Shown here piece after piece: positions 17,616-25,852 of a stretch of 64,000 bases of DNA (positions are counted from its first letter, which is position 1; every line of letters begins with the position of its first letter). Origin of the DNA: Streptoalloteichus hindustanus (GTDB lineage Bacteria; Actinomycetota; Actinomycetes; Mycobacteriales; Pseudonocardiaceae); the NCBI RefSeq assembly GCF_900129375.1, contig NZ_FQVN01000001.1:1054001-1118000 (forward strand), given 5' to 3'. A model generated the notes under the pieces. It worked only from the letters and a program-made list of their open reading frames with translations, did no database searches and had not been told where the DNA came from. Both the position numbers and the translations under genes were made by a program.

Positions 17616-18329
17616 ATGCCGTCAGCGGAGGCGTTCGGGCAGGCTGAGTGCGTGGACCGGGAAGCGACCGAGCGCAGGGACGAGCAGCGACCGACGTCGG
17701 CGGCCGGTTCGGGGGAGTCGCTGGCCCGGCTCCTCGGCGGTCGCAGCGCGGCGGTGGACGCCACCCTGCCGCCGGTGGCCTTCGTGGCGGGCTGGCTGCT
17801 CGCCAACCAGTCGGTGCCGGTGGGCGCGGCGGCGGCGCTCGTGGTGGGCGCCCTGGTCGCGGTGTGGCGGCTGGCGCGGGGAGACCGGCCGCGCGCGGTC
17901 GTGCTCGGGATGCTGGGTGTCGCGGTGGCGGCGCTGATCGCGTTGCGCACCGGGCGGGCGGTGGACTTCTTCCTGGTCCAGGTCGCCTCGAACGCGGCCA
18001 GCGCGCTGGCCTGGACGGTCAGCATCGTCATCCGCTGGCCGTTGCTGGGCGTCGTCGTGGGCACGGCGCTGCGGCAGCGCACGCAGTGGCGGAGGGACCC
18101 GGCGTTGCTGCGCGCCTACTCGCTGGCGAGCTGGGTGTGGGTGGGGCAGTACGTCCTGCGCCTCGCGGTCTTCGTGCCGCTGTGGTGGGCGGGCGCGGCG
18201 GTCGCGCTCGCCGTGGCCAGGGTCGCCCTCACCTGGCCGCTGATCGCGGCGTGTCTCGCGGTGAGCTGGTGGGTCCTGCGGCGGGTCCTGCCCGCGGACC
18301 ACCCCGGGCTGCGGCACCCGCGCGTCTGA
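17616..18329 (+). CDS. DUF3159 family membrane protein
   Basis: The 237-residue protein has about six hydrophobic segments between residues 55 and 225 (LPPVAFVAGWLLANQ, AAALVVGALVAVWRLARGD, VLGMLGVAVAALIAL) and the signature ASALAWTVSIVIRWPLLGVV plus SLASWVWVGQYVLRLAV of DUF3159 proteins in actinobacteria. The role is unknown. A short soluble N-terminus is charged. The start is uncertain: ATG at 17616 has GGGGG just upstream, while GTG at 17652 would drop twelve residues. It is divergent from the ROK operon and convergent with the kinase gene that follows after 10 bases. Confidence 0.75.
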   Translation: MPSAEAFGQAECVDREATERRDEQRPTSAAGSGESLARLLGGRSAAVDATLPPVAFVAGWLLANQSVPVGAAAALVVGALVAVWRLARGDRPRAVVLGMLGVAVAALIALRTGRAVDFFLVQVASNAASALAWTVSIVIRWPLLGVVVGTALRQRTQWRRDPALLRAYSLASWVWVGQYVLRLAVFVPLWWAGAAVALAVARVALTWPLIAACLAVSWWVLRRVLPADHPGLRHPRV

Positions 18330-18339
18330 GGAGGGCCGG

Positions 18340-19302
18340 TCAGGGGCCGACGAGCGCGTGGTGCAGCGCGCGGGCCTCGACGGGGTCCTCGACGAGGTCC
18401 AGTGCCGCGAGCCAGGCCGCGCCGGCCGCGCCGTCGGTGGCGGTGCGGACGTCGAGGCGGTCGGCGGCCAGCTGGACGCGGAGCGCGTCGCCGACGGGGT
18501 TGCCGGGCTCGGTGAGGCCGCCGATCAGGACGACGGGGCCGGTGTCGTCCGGCGCGCGGGTGGCGGAGACGAGGTCTGCGAGGTGCCGGGCCGCGCTGGC
18601 GACGATCTCGCGGGCCGTCGGGTCGCCCCCGGTCGCCGCCGCCGTCACCAGCGGCGCGAACCGCGCCAGCTCCACCGGCCGGGCCCGGTTCGCGGCGGTG
18701 ATCAGGAGGTCGCGAGGGTTGCCGGGCACGGACCCGACGGCCTCGGCGAGCACCGCCGTGGCCAGTGCGGTTTCGGGGAGGTGGCCGTCCACCACGCGGA
18801 GGGTGGCGCGCACCGCCTCCCTGCCGATCCAGAACGCGGAACCCTCGTCGCCGAGCAGCCAGCCGTGACCGCCGACCACGCGCTCGACGCGGTGGTCCCG
18901 GACGCGGCAGGCGACCGATCCGGTTCCGGCGACCAGCGCCGTGCCGTCGGGTTCGGCGGCGCCGGCGGCGAACCCGGCCTCCACGTCGGGGACGACCCGC
19001 GGGGCGCGGCGCAGACCGGCGGACCGCCACTCCCGCTCGAACAACGCCGCGATCGCCGGGTCGCTCAGCTTGCTGGCGCCGGCCATCGCGAGCACCGCGG
19101 CGCGGACGTCGCCCGGGGCCACGTCGGCGAGCGCGTCCCGCACGGCCGCGCCGATCCGCGCGGCCGCCTCCTCCGGCGGGTGTGCGTTGGGGTTGCCCCC
19201 CGGGCAGCGCGCCGTGCCCAGCCGGCGGCCGGCGAGGTCGCCGACCACCGCCCTGGTCGTGGTGCCGCCCACGTCGAGTCCGAGAACCACCGCGCCGCCC
19301 AT
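18340..19302 (-). CDS. BadF/BadG-type kinase, N-acetylglucosamine kinase-like (second copy)
   Basis: The 320-residue protein has VLGLDVGGTTTRAVVGDLAG at the start, ALVAGTGSVACRVRDHRVER in the middle, GGHGWLLGDEGSAFWIGREA (the WLLGDEGS signature of GlcNAc kinases) and VVLIGGLTEPGNPVGDAL near the end. It probably phosphorylates N-acetylglucosamine or a related amino sugar with ATP. It stands alone between a sugar ABC operon and a secreted protease gene. The das locus 6 kb away imports amino sugars but lacks a kinase, so functional supply to that pathway is a reasonable inference. Confidence 0.8.
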   Translation of the reverse strand: MGGAVVLGLDVGGTTTRAVVGDLAGRRLGTARCPGGNPNAHPPEEAAARIGAAVRDALADVAPGDVRAAVLAMAGASKLSDPAIAALFEREWRSAGLRRAPRVVPDVEAGFAAGAAEPDGTALVAGTGSVACRVRDHRVERVVGGHGWLLGDEGSAFWIGREAVRATLRVVDGHLPETALATAVLAEAVGSVPGNPRDLLITAANRARPVELARFAPLVTAAATGGDPTAREIVASAARHLADLVSATRAPDDTGPVVLIGGLTEPGNPVGDALRVQLAADRLDVRTATDGAAGAAWLAALDLVEDPVEARALHHALVGP

Positions 19303-19376
19303 CGGGGCAGTATCCCGGCGCGCGCAAGGCGAACCGGCCACCGGGAAACGGACCTGGAAGGAACTGGCCGGGGAGC

Positions 19377-19406
19377 ACGGAGTCAGGCGGAACGGAGTCA
19401 GGCGGA
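19377..19406. repeat. 15-bp tandem repeat, two copies
   Basis: ACGGAGTCAGGCGGA occurs twice head to tail (19377-19391, 19392-19406), followed by ACGG as a partial third. It is intergenic, between the kinase promoter side and the protease terminator. Confidence 0.8.
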
Positions 19407-19429
19407 ACGGGTTCCGGGGGGAAAGAGAA

Positions 19430-19469
19430 GACGGGGCCGGTGCGCCCCTCTCGCCGCACCGGCCCCGTC
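19430..19469. terminator. Strong hairpin terminator of the subtilase gene
   Basis: GACGGGGCCGGTGCG (19430-19444) and CGCACCGGCCCCGTC (19455-19469) form a perfect 15-bp stem with a 10-base loop, starting 18 bases after the protease stop codon on the minus strand. Confidence 0.85.
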
Positions 19470-19487
19470 GACCCCCACGCCAGTTGG

Positions 19488-22400
19488 TCAGTGGGGCTGC
19501 CTGGCGCCCCGCCCGCCGGCGGTCGCGCCCTTGGCCTGGACCACCTGGGCCCGGTCACCCGAGGCGTTGTGGTGGTTCAGGACCAGCAGCTTGTCCGTCC
19601 CGTCCTTGGCGAGCGCGTCGGCGTCGCGGTTGACGACGAGCGCGGTGCCCGGCTTGGCCACGTAGGACAGCGCGGCGTCGCCGCCGCCCTGCGCCCACAG
19701 GCCCGGCTTGAGCGGGTCGAACGACATCGGCTTGGCGATCTGGTCGATCAGCCCGTCCTTGTCGCCAGGGCCGACGTACACGCCCGAGACGCCGACGGTG
19801 TAGCTGATCCGCCTGCTCGCGGCGTTCGGGTCGATGCCCAGCGCCTTGAGCGACACCGGCAGCACGATCACGTTGCTGTCGAAGACGTTCGTGTCGACGT
19901 CGCCGAAGAACCCGTTGACCGGCTGGAGTTCCACCGTGGCGAAGCCGCCGTCGGGCTGCGGCTTGTTCAGGTCGACCGTCTTCACCAGCAGGACGTCGGT
20001 GCCCGACGGGCGGGTCACGAACGACTCGAAGTCCGCCTTGCCGTCGCCGTTCACGTCGATGTCCACGTACGGGATCGTGTTGGCGCCGACGTTGTACCAG
20101 TTGCCCCACGTGGCGATGCCGAAGGCGACCTGCGCCTGGTCGGCCTTGCCCTGGGCCCTGGCCAGCGGCGCGGTCGAGGTGGCGCCGACGTAGCGCAGGT
20201 CGCCGCCCTTGGCCGTCTCGTTGGGCGTGCAGTCGCTGGTGACCTTCTTGCCGCACTGCGGGAGCTGCGGGGAGGTGGCCTGCAGCTCGAAGACGCTCAC
20301 CAGCGAGCGGTACGCCGAGGCGCCCTCGCCCTGGTCGAGGCCGCGGCCCTTGAGGTTGAGCACGGCCTGGGCGTCGCCCCGGCCGAACCGCACGTCACCG
20401 GCGCTGATCTTGGCCACCGGCTTGGGGGCCGCGTAGACGGAGACGCGCAGCGGCGTGCTGGAGCCGTTCTTCGGCGTCAGCACCAGCCGGCCCGAGGCGT
20501 CGGCCAGGAACTGCCGGGCCACGTTGAGCTGCGTGGTCTGCATCGTGGGGTCGATCGTCTTGCGCAGCGCCGCCGGGTCGTCGATCTTCAGCGACACCTT
20601 GAGCTTGGCGACACCACGTGGGCCCACCTTGACCGAGTTGCCCGACACCTCGTAGCGGACACCGGGAATCTCGGTGGCGGCCTGGTAACCCACGCCGTAC
20701 TCGACGCTCTGGACGCCCTTGTTGACGACCTTGAGGGTCTTGCTGATCTGGGTCTTCCCCGAGACCTCGACGGTGCCGAACGAGACGCTCACCGCGCCCG
20801 GGTCGTCCTCGACCATCGCCAGCACCTGGTTGTCCAGCGCGGACTTCGCGTCGATCCGGCCGGTGCCGACCCGGTTCGGGCCGTACACCTTGCCGTTCGG
20901 GCCGGTGCGGATGTCGGCGCCGGCCGTGTTCATCACCGCGGCCTTGACCTCCTCCGGCGTCCAGTCCGGGTGGGTCTGGCGCACCAGGGCGGCGATGCCG
21001 GAGGTGTGCGGGGCGGCCATCGAGGTGCCGCTGATCACCAGCGTCCCGTTGCCGCTGCCGGACAACGCGGAGGCGATGGTGTCGCCGGGCGCGGACACGT
21101 CCGGCTTCACGATCTTGTGGTGCACGCCGCGCGAGGTGAAGCCGCTCGGCGTGTCGGTGATCGACGGGTCCGAGGTCTTCACGCTGGTGCGGAGGTCGCC
21201 GGCCATGCGGACGCGGAGCGAGCCGGCGGTCAGCGCCGGGCGCAGCGCCTTGGTGGCGGAGGCGGTGAACTGGAACACCGGGATGCCCTGGTTGCCGCCG
21301 ATGCTGGAGCCGAACTGCTCGACCGACGACGAGAAGATCGCGGCGGCCGCGCCGGCGGCCTGCGCGTTGTCCGCGCGCACAGCGGAACCGCAGCGGCGGC
21401 TGGCGTCGTTGTCGTCCCACTCCAGCCACACGGCCTTGCCGGCGACGGCAGCCTTGTCGGCGGCGGAGAACGGACGGCAACCGTCCTTGTTGGACTCCTC
21501 GCTCACGGCGACGACCGGCAGCGTGGTGTTCAGCGTGTCGTAGCCGCCGAACGCGCTGCTGTACTGGCCGGGCTTCACGCCGGTGACGTCACCGGGCGCG
21601 ACGACCTCGGCGCCGTCCCGCAGGACGGAGGCGTCCCGCGAGCTGGCCACCGTCAGCGCCTCCGGCGTGCTGCCGGGAGCGCCACCGGTGTCGTGCCGGT
21701 CGCCGTCGTTGCCCGCGGAGATGACCGGGAGCACGCCGTTCTTGACCAGCTTGCGCACGAAGAGGCTCTGCGGGTCGTCAGGAGCGCCGTAGTTGCTCCC
21801 CAGCGACAGGTTCACGACGTCCAGGCGGTCGCTGAAGTCGCCGTCGCCGTCCGGGTCGAGCGCCCAGTCCAGCGCCTGCGTGGTCAGGTTGGTCGAGCCC
21901 TCGCAGCCGAAGACCTTGATCGAGTAGAGCAGCGCCTTGGGCGCGGTGCCCGGGCCGATCCGCATCTCCTCGAGCTGCTTGTCGTCGAGCTTGCCGTAGT
22001 CGCCCCGGAAGGTGCTGCCGTCGGCGTTGACGCCGAAACCGGCGGTGGTGCCGGCCACGTGCGTGCCGTGGTGGCCGCAGGAGATCGGGTTGGGGTCCGG
22101 CGAGGGGGTCGTGGAGCCGTTCTTGCCGCGCGCGTCGTAGTTGTCGCCGGCGAGGTCGGTGCCGCCGACCACCTTCGCGGTGGGGAAGAACGACGGGTCG
22201 ACCTTGGTGTGGTCGATCGCGTCGTAGGCGGCCTTGGTGCCCGGGCCGCCGAACGTGGCGTGCGTGTAGTCGATGCCGTCGTCGATGATGCCGACCCGGA
22301 CGCCGTCGCCGAGCTTGCCCGCGTCCTGCCACGCCTTGACGGCGCGGGTCAGCCGCGCCGCGCTGGAGTTCGTGCGCTCCACCGGGGAGATCGGCTGGAC

Positions 22401-22904
22401 CGCCTTCACCTCGGGGAGGGCGGCCAGCTCCTTGACCTTGTCGGCGTCGGCGGTGACGACGACACCGGGCACCGCGTTGCTGGTGCGGTGCGAGACCTTG
22501 GTGTCGGAGTCCTTGGCGCGCAACGCGTCGACCACCTTGTCGGCGGCGCGCTGGGTGTCCTGCCTCGCCTGCTGGGCGGCCTGCTTGGCCTGGTCCTTGC
22601 CGGCGCCCTGGCCCTGCTTCTCGGCGAACGCGTCGACCGCCGGCTTCTTCTCCAGCTCGACGAACGCGGTCACCTCGCCGTGGGCGTCGGCCAGCCGGGG
22701 CGCGATCTTGCCCTCGACCGGGTCCGGCGGCAGCGGACGCGCGCCGGGGGCGGACGGGGCGAGCCGCGAGCCGTCCGGCGCGGTGGGCGCGGCGCTCGCG
22801 GTGGCGGCGCCGACGACGCTGGTCGCGAGCAGGGCGCTCAGCACGGCGGCGGCCGAGCGCGCTGCCACGCGGCCGGCGGCGCCGGACACGCGGGTTCTTC
22901 TCAT
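19488..22904 (-). CDS. Large secreted subtilisin-like serine protease (S8)
   Basis: The 1138-residue protein has a signal peptide (residues 1 to about 38, ending ATASA), a propeptide of the I9 inhibitor type with an alanine/glutamine-rich coiled stretch (about 95-130), and the subtilase domain with catalytic Asp208 (GIIDDGIDYTH), His279 (HGTHVAGT) and Ser628 (ISGTSMAAPHTSG). The 350-residue gap between His and Ser holds a PA-like insertion (about 470-585). The last 450 residues are beta-sandwich-like domains with no membrane anchor, including DIDVNGDGKADFESF, which resembles a calcium loop. It is probably an extracellular protease for nutrient breakdown. The ATG has GAGGAAACC before it, and a strong terminator follows. 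Confidence 0.92.
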   Translation of the reverse strand: MRRTRVSGAAGRVAARSAAAVLSALLATSVVGAATASAAPTAPDGSRLAPSAPGARPLPPDPVEGKIAPRLADAHGEVTAFVELEKKPAVDAFAEKQGQGAGKDQAKQAAQQARQDTQRAADKVVDALRAKDSDTKVSHRTSNAVPGVVVTADADKVKELAALPEVKAVQPISPVERTNSSAARLTRAVKAWQDAGKLGDGVRVGIIDDGIDYTHATFGGPGTKAAYDAIDHTKVDPSFFPTAKVVGGTDLAGDNYDARGKNGSTTPSPDPNPISCGHHGTHVAGTTAGFGVNADGSTFRGDYGKLDDKQLEEMRIGPGTAPKALLYSIKVFGCEGSTNLTTQALDWALDPDGDGDFSDRLDVVNLSLGSNYGAPDDPQSLFVRKLVKNGVLPVISAGNDGDRHDTGGAPGSTPEALTVASSRDASVLRDGAEVVAPGDVTGVKPGQYSSAFGGYDTLNTTLPVVAVSEESNKDGCRPFSAADKAAVAGKAVWLEWDDNDASRRCGSAVRADNAQAAGAAAAIFSSSVEQFGSSIGGNQGIPVFQFTASATKALRPALTAGSLRVRMAGDLRTSVKTSDPSITDTPSGFTSRGVHHKIVKPDVSAPGDTIASALSGSGNGTLVISGTSMAAPHTSGIAALVRQTHPDWTPEEVKAAVMNTAGADIRTGPNGKVYGPNRVGTGRIDAKSALDNQVLAMVEDDPGAVSVSFGTVEVSGKTQISKTLKVVNKGVQSVEYGVGYQAATEIPGVRYEVSGNSVKVGPRGVAKLKVSLKIDDPAALRKTIDPTMQTTQLNVARQFLADASGRLVLTPKNGSSTPLRVSVYAAPKPVAKISAGDVRFGRGDAQAVLNLKGRGLDQGEGASAYRSLVSVFELQATSPQLPQCGKKVTSDCTPNETAKGGDLRYVGATSTAPLARAQGKADQAQVAFGIATWGNWYNVGANTIPYVDIDVNGDGKADFESFVTRPSGTDVLLVKTVDLNKPQPDGGFATVELQPVNGFFGDVDTNVFDSNVIVLPVSLKALGIDPNAASRRISYTVGVSGVYVGPGDKDGLIDQIAKPMSFDPLKPGLWAQGGGDAALSYVAKPGTALVVNRDADALAKDGTDKLLVLNHHNASGDRAQVVQAKGATAGGRGARQPH

Positions 22905-23624
22905 GGTTTCCTCGCTGACGGGCCGTGCTTCGACCCCGCGGCCGCCAGGAGGCGGGCCGCCGGGACGCCATGCCCTCACCGGCGTCCGGGTCCGACCTCG
23001 TCGCGCGGACCGTAGGCAGCGGAGGGGAACACCCACATCCGACGAAGGTCGGCTGCGCGCCCCACCAACGAGGGGTGGCGCATTGCTCCGATCTGTGCAG
23101 CTCGGGCGGGCCGTTGGTCGGAGTCGTGGCGCGGGGTCACCGCTGTGCGTTGGGGGCGGACAGGAGCCCATCCGATGATTGCGAGATCAACAGGGGGTGA
23201 TTTCTGGTATCCGCGCGGTGACGGTCCGAAGCATCCGACGTCTGATCACTGTCGGTGCGGAGGGGCGGTGGAGGATTTCGCGTTTCCGAGCGCGGTCCGG
23301 CGAACCGCCGGTTGTCGGTCTCTCGGGCGGGACGTTCTGGTGCCGGGCGGTGTCCCGCAGTGCTCGCCCGCGTCTGGAGGTGTTTGTCTCGCGTTCGTCG
23401 GAGCAGGTGCGCGTTTGTCGGTGCCAGCCGCTGTTGGTCGTGCTCCGCGCTACTTGTCAACCCTCCATCCACAGTCACCCGAATTCCTCCACAGGCTGGC
23501 GCTCGGGCCTTGGGCGCGTGGTCGGGGGCGGATAGGCTGGAGCAGGGCTCGCCCCCCAGGGCGGGTGGGGGCTGTCCTGAGTGGACAGTGCGGGCGGGAC
23601 GCCCTGGCCGGCGGGCCGGAGCGC
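22905..23624. other. 720-base gene-free stretch upstream of the subtilase gene
   Basis: It must contain the protease promoter and leader, but no clear -35/-10 pair stands out. The right end carries the second copy of the 49-bp repeat, followed by TGTCCTGAGTGGACA, a relative of the iterated palindrome. Open frames here have no ribosome site or recognisable product. Confidence 0.55.
23530..23578 (+). repeat. 49-bp dispersed repeat, copy 2
   Basis: Identical over 49 bases to 1067-1115 and in the same orientation, 47 bases before the end of an FCD-regulator gene that runs the other way. The upstream flank TCACCCG...TCCACAGG is also shared, with gaps. Confidence 0.9.
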
Positions 23625-24311
23625 TCAGGAGACCGGTTCGGAGCCCCTGGCCAGCCACCGCTGCACGGACGCCAGGTGCACGGTCGCCCAGGAGCGGGCC
23701 AGGTCGGGCTGGCGGGCGGCGAGCGCGTCGACGATCGCCCGGTGTTCGGCGACCACGTCGGCGACCCCGCCGCAGCGCACGGTCTCGCCCCACATCTCGG
23801 CGCGGAGCGCGGCGCTGGTCAACGTCTCCAGCAGTCGGGTCATCGCGGCGTTGCCGGCCGCGGCGACGACCCGGCGGTGGAACTCGGCGTCGAGCTCCAC
23901 GAGCCGGTCGACGGAGGTCGTGTCCTCCGCCTCCGCGCACAACGCGCGGAGCGCCGTGATCTCCTGGGCGTCGACGCGCGTGGCGGCCCGCATGGTCGCC
24001 ACCGGCTCCAGCACCCGGCGCACCTCGTGCACCTCCAGCGCGGACCGCTCGTCCCGGTGCAGGTCCAGGACCAGGGACAACGCGCCGAGCAGGTCGTGGG
24101 CCTCAAGGCTGGCCACGTAGGTCCCGTCGCCCTGCCGCACGTCAAGGACCCGGACCAGGGACAACGCGCGGACCGCCTCCCGCAGCGAGCTGCGGGACAG
24201 CCCCAGCCGCTCGGCGAGGTCGGCCTCCCGGGGGAGGCGGTCGCCCGGGCGGAGCTCTCCGGCGAGGATCATCCTCTTGACCCGCAGGATCGCGTCGTCC
24301 GTGACCGCCAC
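23625..24311 (-). CDS. GntR-family regulator with FCD domain
   Basis: The 228-residue protein has an N-terminal GntR winged helix (ILRVKRMILAGELRPGDRLP, then LGLSRSSLREAVRALSLVRV) and a helical FCD effector domain with the metal-binding pattern ELDAEFHRRVVAAAGN ... EHRAIVDALAARQ. Regulators of this FadR subgroup usually sense organic acids or sugar acids. The GTG at 24311 is preceded by GGGGGG at 4 bases. It is monocistronic. The nearest gene on its 5' side belongs to the das amino-sugar locus, but a link is not demonstrated. An ACCAGTATGCGCGGTGGT stretch 20-40 bases upstream is a loose inverted repeat. Confidence 0.85.
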   Translation of the reverse strand: MAVTDDAILRVKRMILAGELRPGDRLPREADLAERLGLSRSSLREAVRALSLVRVLDVRQGDGTYVASLEAHDLLGALSLVLDLHRDERSALEVHEVRRVLEPVATMRAATRVDAQEITALRALCAEAEDTTSVDRLVELDAEFHRRVVAAAGNAAMTRLLETLTSAALRAEMWGETVRCGGVADVVAEHRAIVDALAARQPDLARSWATVHLASVQRWLARGSEPVS

Positions 24312-24493
24312 GGCACCCCCCAGACTCGAACCAGGCGCACCAGTATGCGCGGTGGTCCTCGGCCGTCCGGCTCCGGCCGGCGGCGAGCGGGGGGCGGCCG
24401 GGGGACGGCGGGGGAAGGTGCCCGCGATCGGGTGCCACCCGCTCGGGCGCACCGCGTGGCACGCGTTGCTCCGTTCGGCGTAACCTAGCGAGT

Positions 24494-24527
24494 GCCCGCC
24501 TCATCCCGCCCCCTCGGTGAGGCGGGC
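24494..24527 (+). terminator. Hairpin followed by a pyrimidine run
   Basis: GCCCGCCTCA and TGAGGCGGGC pair over 10 bp with a 14-base loop; CTTCTTCTG follows on the plus strand. No plus-strand gene ends here, so its role is unclear. Confidence 0.4.
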
Positions 24528-24680
24528 CTTCTTCTGTCCGGGCTTCTCCCGCCCGACCTCTGCCCGCCGCGGCGGCCGGCTGGGCTCGCGCCCTCTCACT
24601 CGTTCGGGGAAGCCGGGGTCGGCCGTGGGCCGCGCCGCCTCCGCCGCCGGCCTGTTCGGGCTGGTCCCGGGGGTGGAACT

Positions 24681-24726
24681 CCGGTGGGGTGAGACGGCCA
24701 GGCGCGTGGTCGTCTCACCCCACCGG
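24681..24726. terminator. 16-bp perfect stem downstream of the das operon
   Basis: CCGGTGGGGTGAGACG (24681-24696) pairs with CGTCTCACCCCACCGG (24711-24726) around a 14-base loop. It could act as a second terminator for the minus-strand das operon. Confidence 0.55.
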
Positions 24727-24752
24727 ATGATGGGCGGCGCGGATGACGGGTC

Positions 24753-24786
24753 AGCCAACCCGACCGACGTTGGCGGCGGGTTGGCT
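24753..24786 (-). terminator. Terminator hairpin of the das operon
   Basis: AGCCAACCCG and CGGGTTGGCT form a perfect 10-bp stem with a 14-base loop, beginning 10 bases after the stop codon of the SIS-domain gene. Confidence 0.6.
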
Positions 24787-24796
24787 CCCGCACCGG

Positions 24797-25852
24797 TCAG
24801 CGGGTGCGGGTGACCTTGGCCAGGCCGCGCGGCCGGTCGGGGTCGCCGCCCCGGGCGAGCGCGAGCCCGAGGGCCAGCCGCTGGACGGGCAGCACCTCCA
24901 GCACCGGGGCGAGCTCCTCGGCGCAGGCCGGCACCTCCACCCGCAGCGCGGCCGGGACCTGGGCGGCGGCGGAGCCGACCGCGCACACGTCGGCGCCGCG
25001 CCCGCGCACGACGTCGAGCACCTCGCGCATGGCGGCGCCACCGCGGCCCTCGCTGCAGATCGCCAGGACGCCGGTCTGCTCGTCGACCGCGGCCACCGGG
25101 CCGTGCAGCAGGTCGGCGCCGCTGTAGGCGCGGGCGGCGAGGTAGCTGGTCTCGGCCAGCTTCAGCGCGGCCTCGGCGGCGGTGGCCGACGAGTAGCCGC
25201 GCCCGGTGGTCACCATGCGGGCGACGAACCGGTAGCGCCGCACCGCCTCCTCGACGGCCTCGGCGCTGCCGTCGAGGGTCGCCCGCGCCAGCTCCGGCAG
25301 CCCGGCCGCCGCCTCGCCGGTGCCGCCGCGCACGGCGTCGACCAGCAGGTAGAGCGCGAGCAGCGAGGCGCTGTAGGTCTTGGTCGCGGCCACCGCCAGC
25401 TCCTTGCCGGCGGTGATGTCGACGTCCAGCTCGGCGGCCCGGTTGAGCGGGGAGTCCGCGGTGTTGGTGACCGCGACGGTCAGCGCGCCGCGGCGGCGGG
25501 CGGCCTCGGTGACCTCCAGCAGGTCCGGGGACCCGCCGCTCTGGCTCACCGAGACCAGCAGCACGTCGGTGAGGTCGGGCTCGGCCCCGTACAGGGTGGT
25601 GGTGGACGGCGAGACCAGGCCGCACGGCAGCTGGAGCAGCACCTCGATGAGGTACTTGGCGTACAGCGCGGCGTGGTCGGAGGAGCCGCGGGCGGCCAGC
25701 AGCGCGAAGCGCGGGCGCCGCTCGGCCACCTGCCGCGCCACCTCGGCGATCTCGGTGCGCCGGTCGAGCAGCCGGGCGAACACCTCGGGCTGCTCGGCGA
25801 TCTCGGCGCTCATGTGCCGGCCGGGCTCGCCGGTCGGCTCGTTCTGCGTCAT
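24797..25852 (-). CDS. SIS-domain sugar isomerase/deaminase, NagB-II/AgaS/GlmS-like
   Basis: The 351-residue protein consists of two SIS domains: the first with LLAARGSSDHAALYAKYLIE and VSVSQSGGSPDLLEV (phosphosugar-binding SQSG), then VAATKTYSASLLALYLL, and the second with TTGRGYSSATAAEAALKLAE and LHGPVAAVD. It lacks the glutaminase domain of GlmS, so it probably catalyses deamination-isomerisation of glucosamine-6-phosphate to fructose-6-phosphate, as NagB-II enzymes do. The ATG overlaps the GH3 stop (ATGA). It is the last gene of the dasA operon, where such an activity would complete amino-sugar use. A DasR-type site lies about 150 bases upstream, inside the GH3 gene. Confidence 0.82.
   Translation of the reverse strand: MTQNEPTGEPGRHMSAEIAEQPEVFARLLDRRTEIAEVARQVAERRPRFALLAARGSSDHAALYAKYLIEVLLQLPCGLVSPSTTTLYGAEPDLTDVLLVSVSQSGGSPDLLEVTEAARRRGALTVAVTNTADSPLNRAAELDVDITAGKELAVAATKTYSASLLALYLLVDAVRGGTGEAAAGLPELARATLDGSAEAVEEAVRRYRFVARMVTTGRGYSSATAAEAALKLAETSYLAARAYSGADLLHGPVAAVDEQTGVLAICSEGRGGAAMREVLDVVRGRGADVCAVGSAAAQVPAALRVEVPACAEELAPVLEVLPVQRLALGLALARGGDPDRPRGLAKVTRTR

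Larger units (their letters stand above)
24312..24796. other. 485-base gene-free stretch rich in hairpins
   Basis: Between the FCD regulator start and the end of the das operon there is no supported gene. Three separate perfect stems (24494-24527, 24681-24726, 24753-24786) are present, more than one terminator would need. Confidence 0.6.

Noticed and set aside
18765-23015. A plus-strand open frame of more than 1,400 codons opposite the subtilase gene
   Set aside because: It is the antisense shadow of a well-supported S8 protease with signal peptide, triad and terminator; GC-rich DNA leaves the opposite frame open.
23179-23535. A plus-strand open frame upstream of the 49-bp repeat
   Set aside because: No ribosome site, no family match, and it would overlap the expected protease promoter region.
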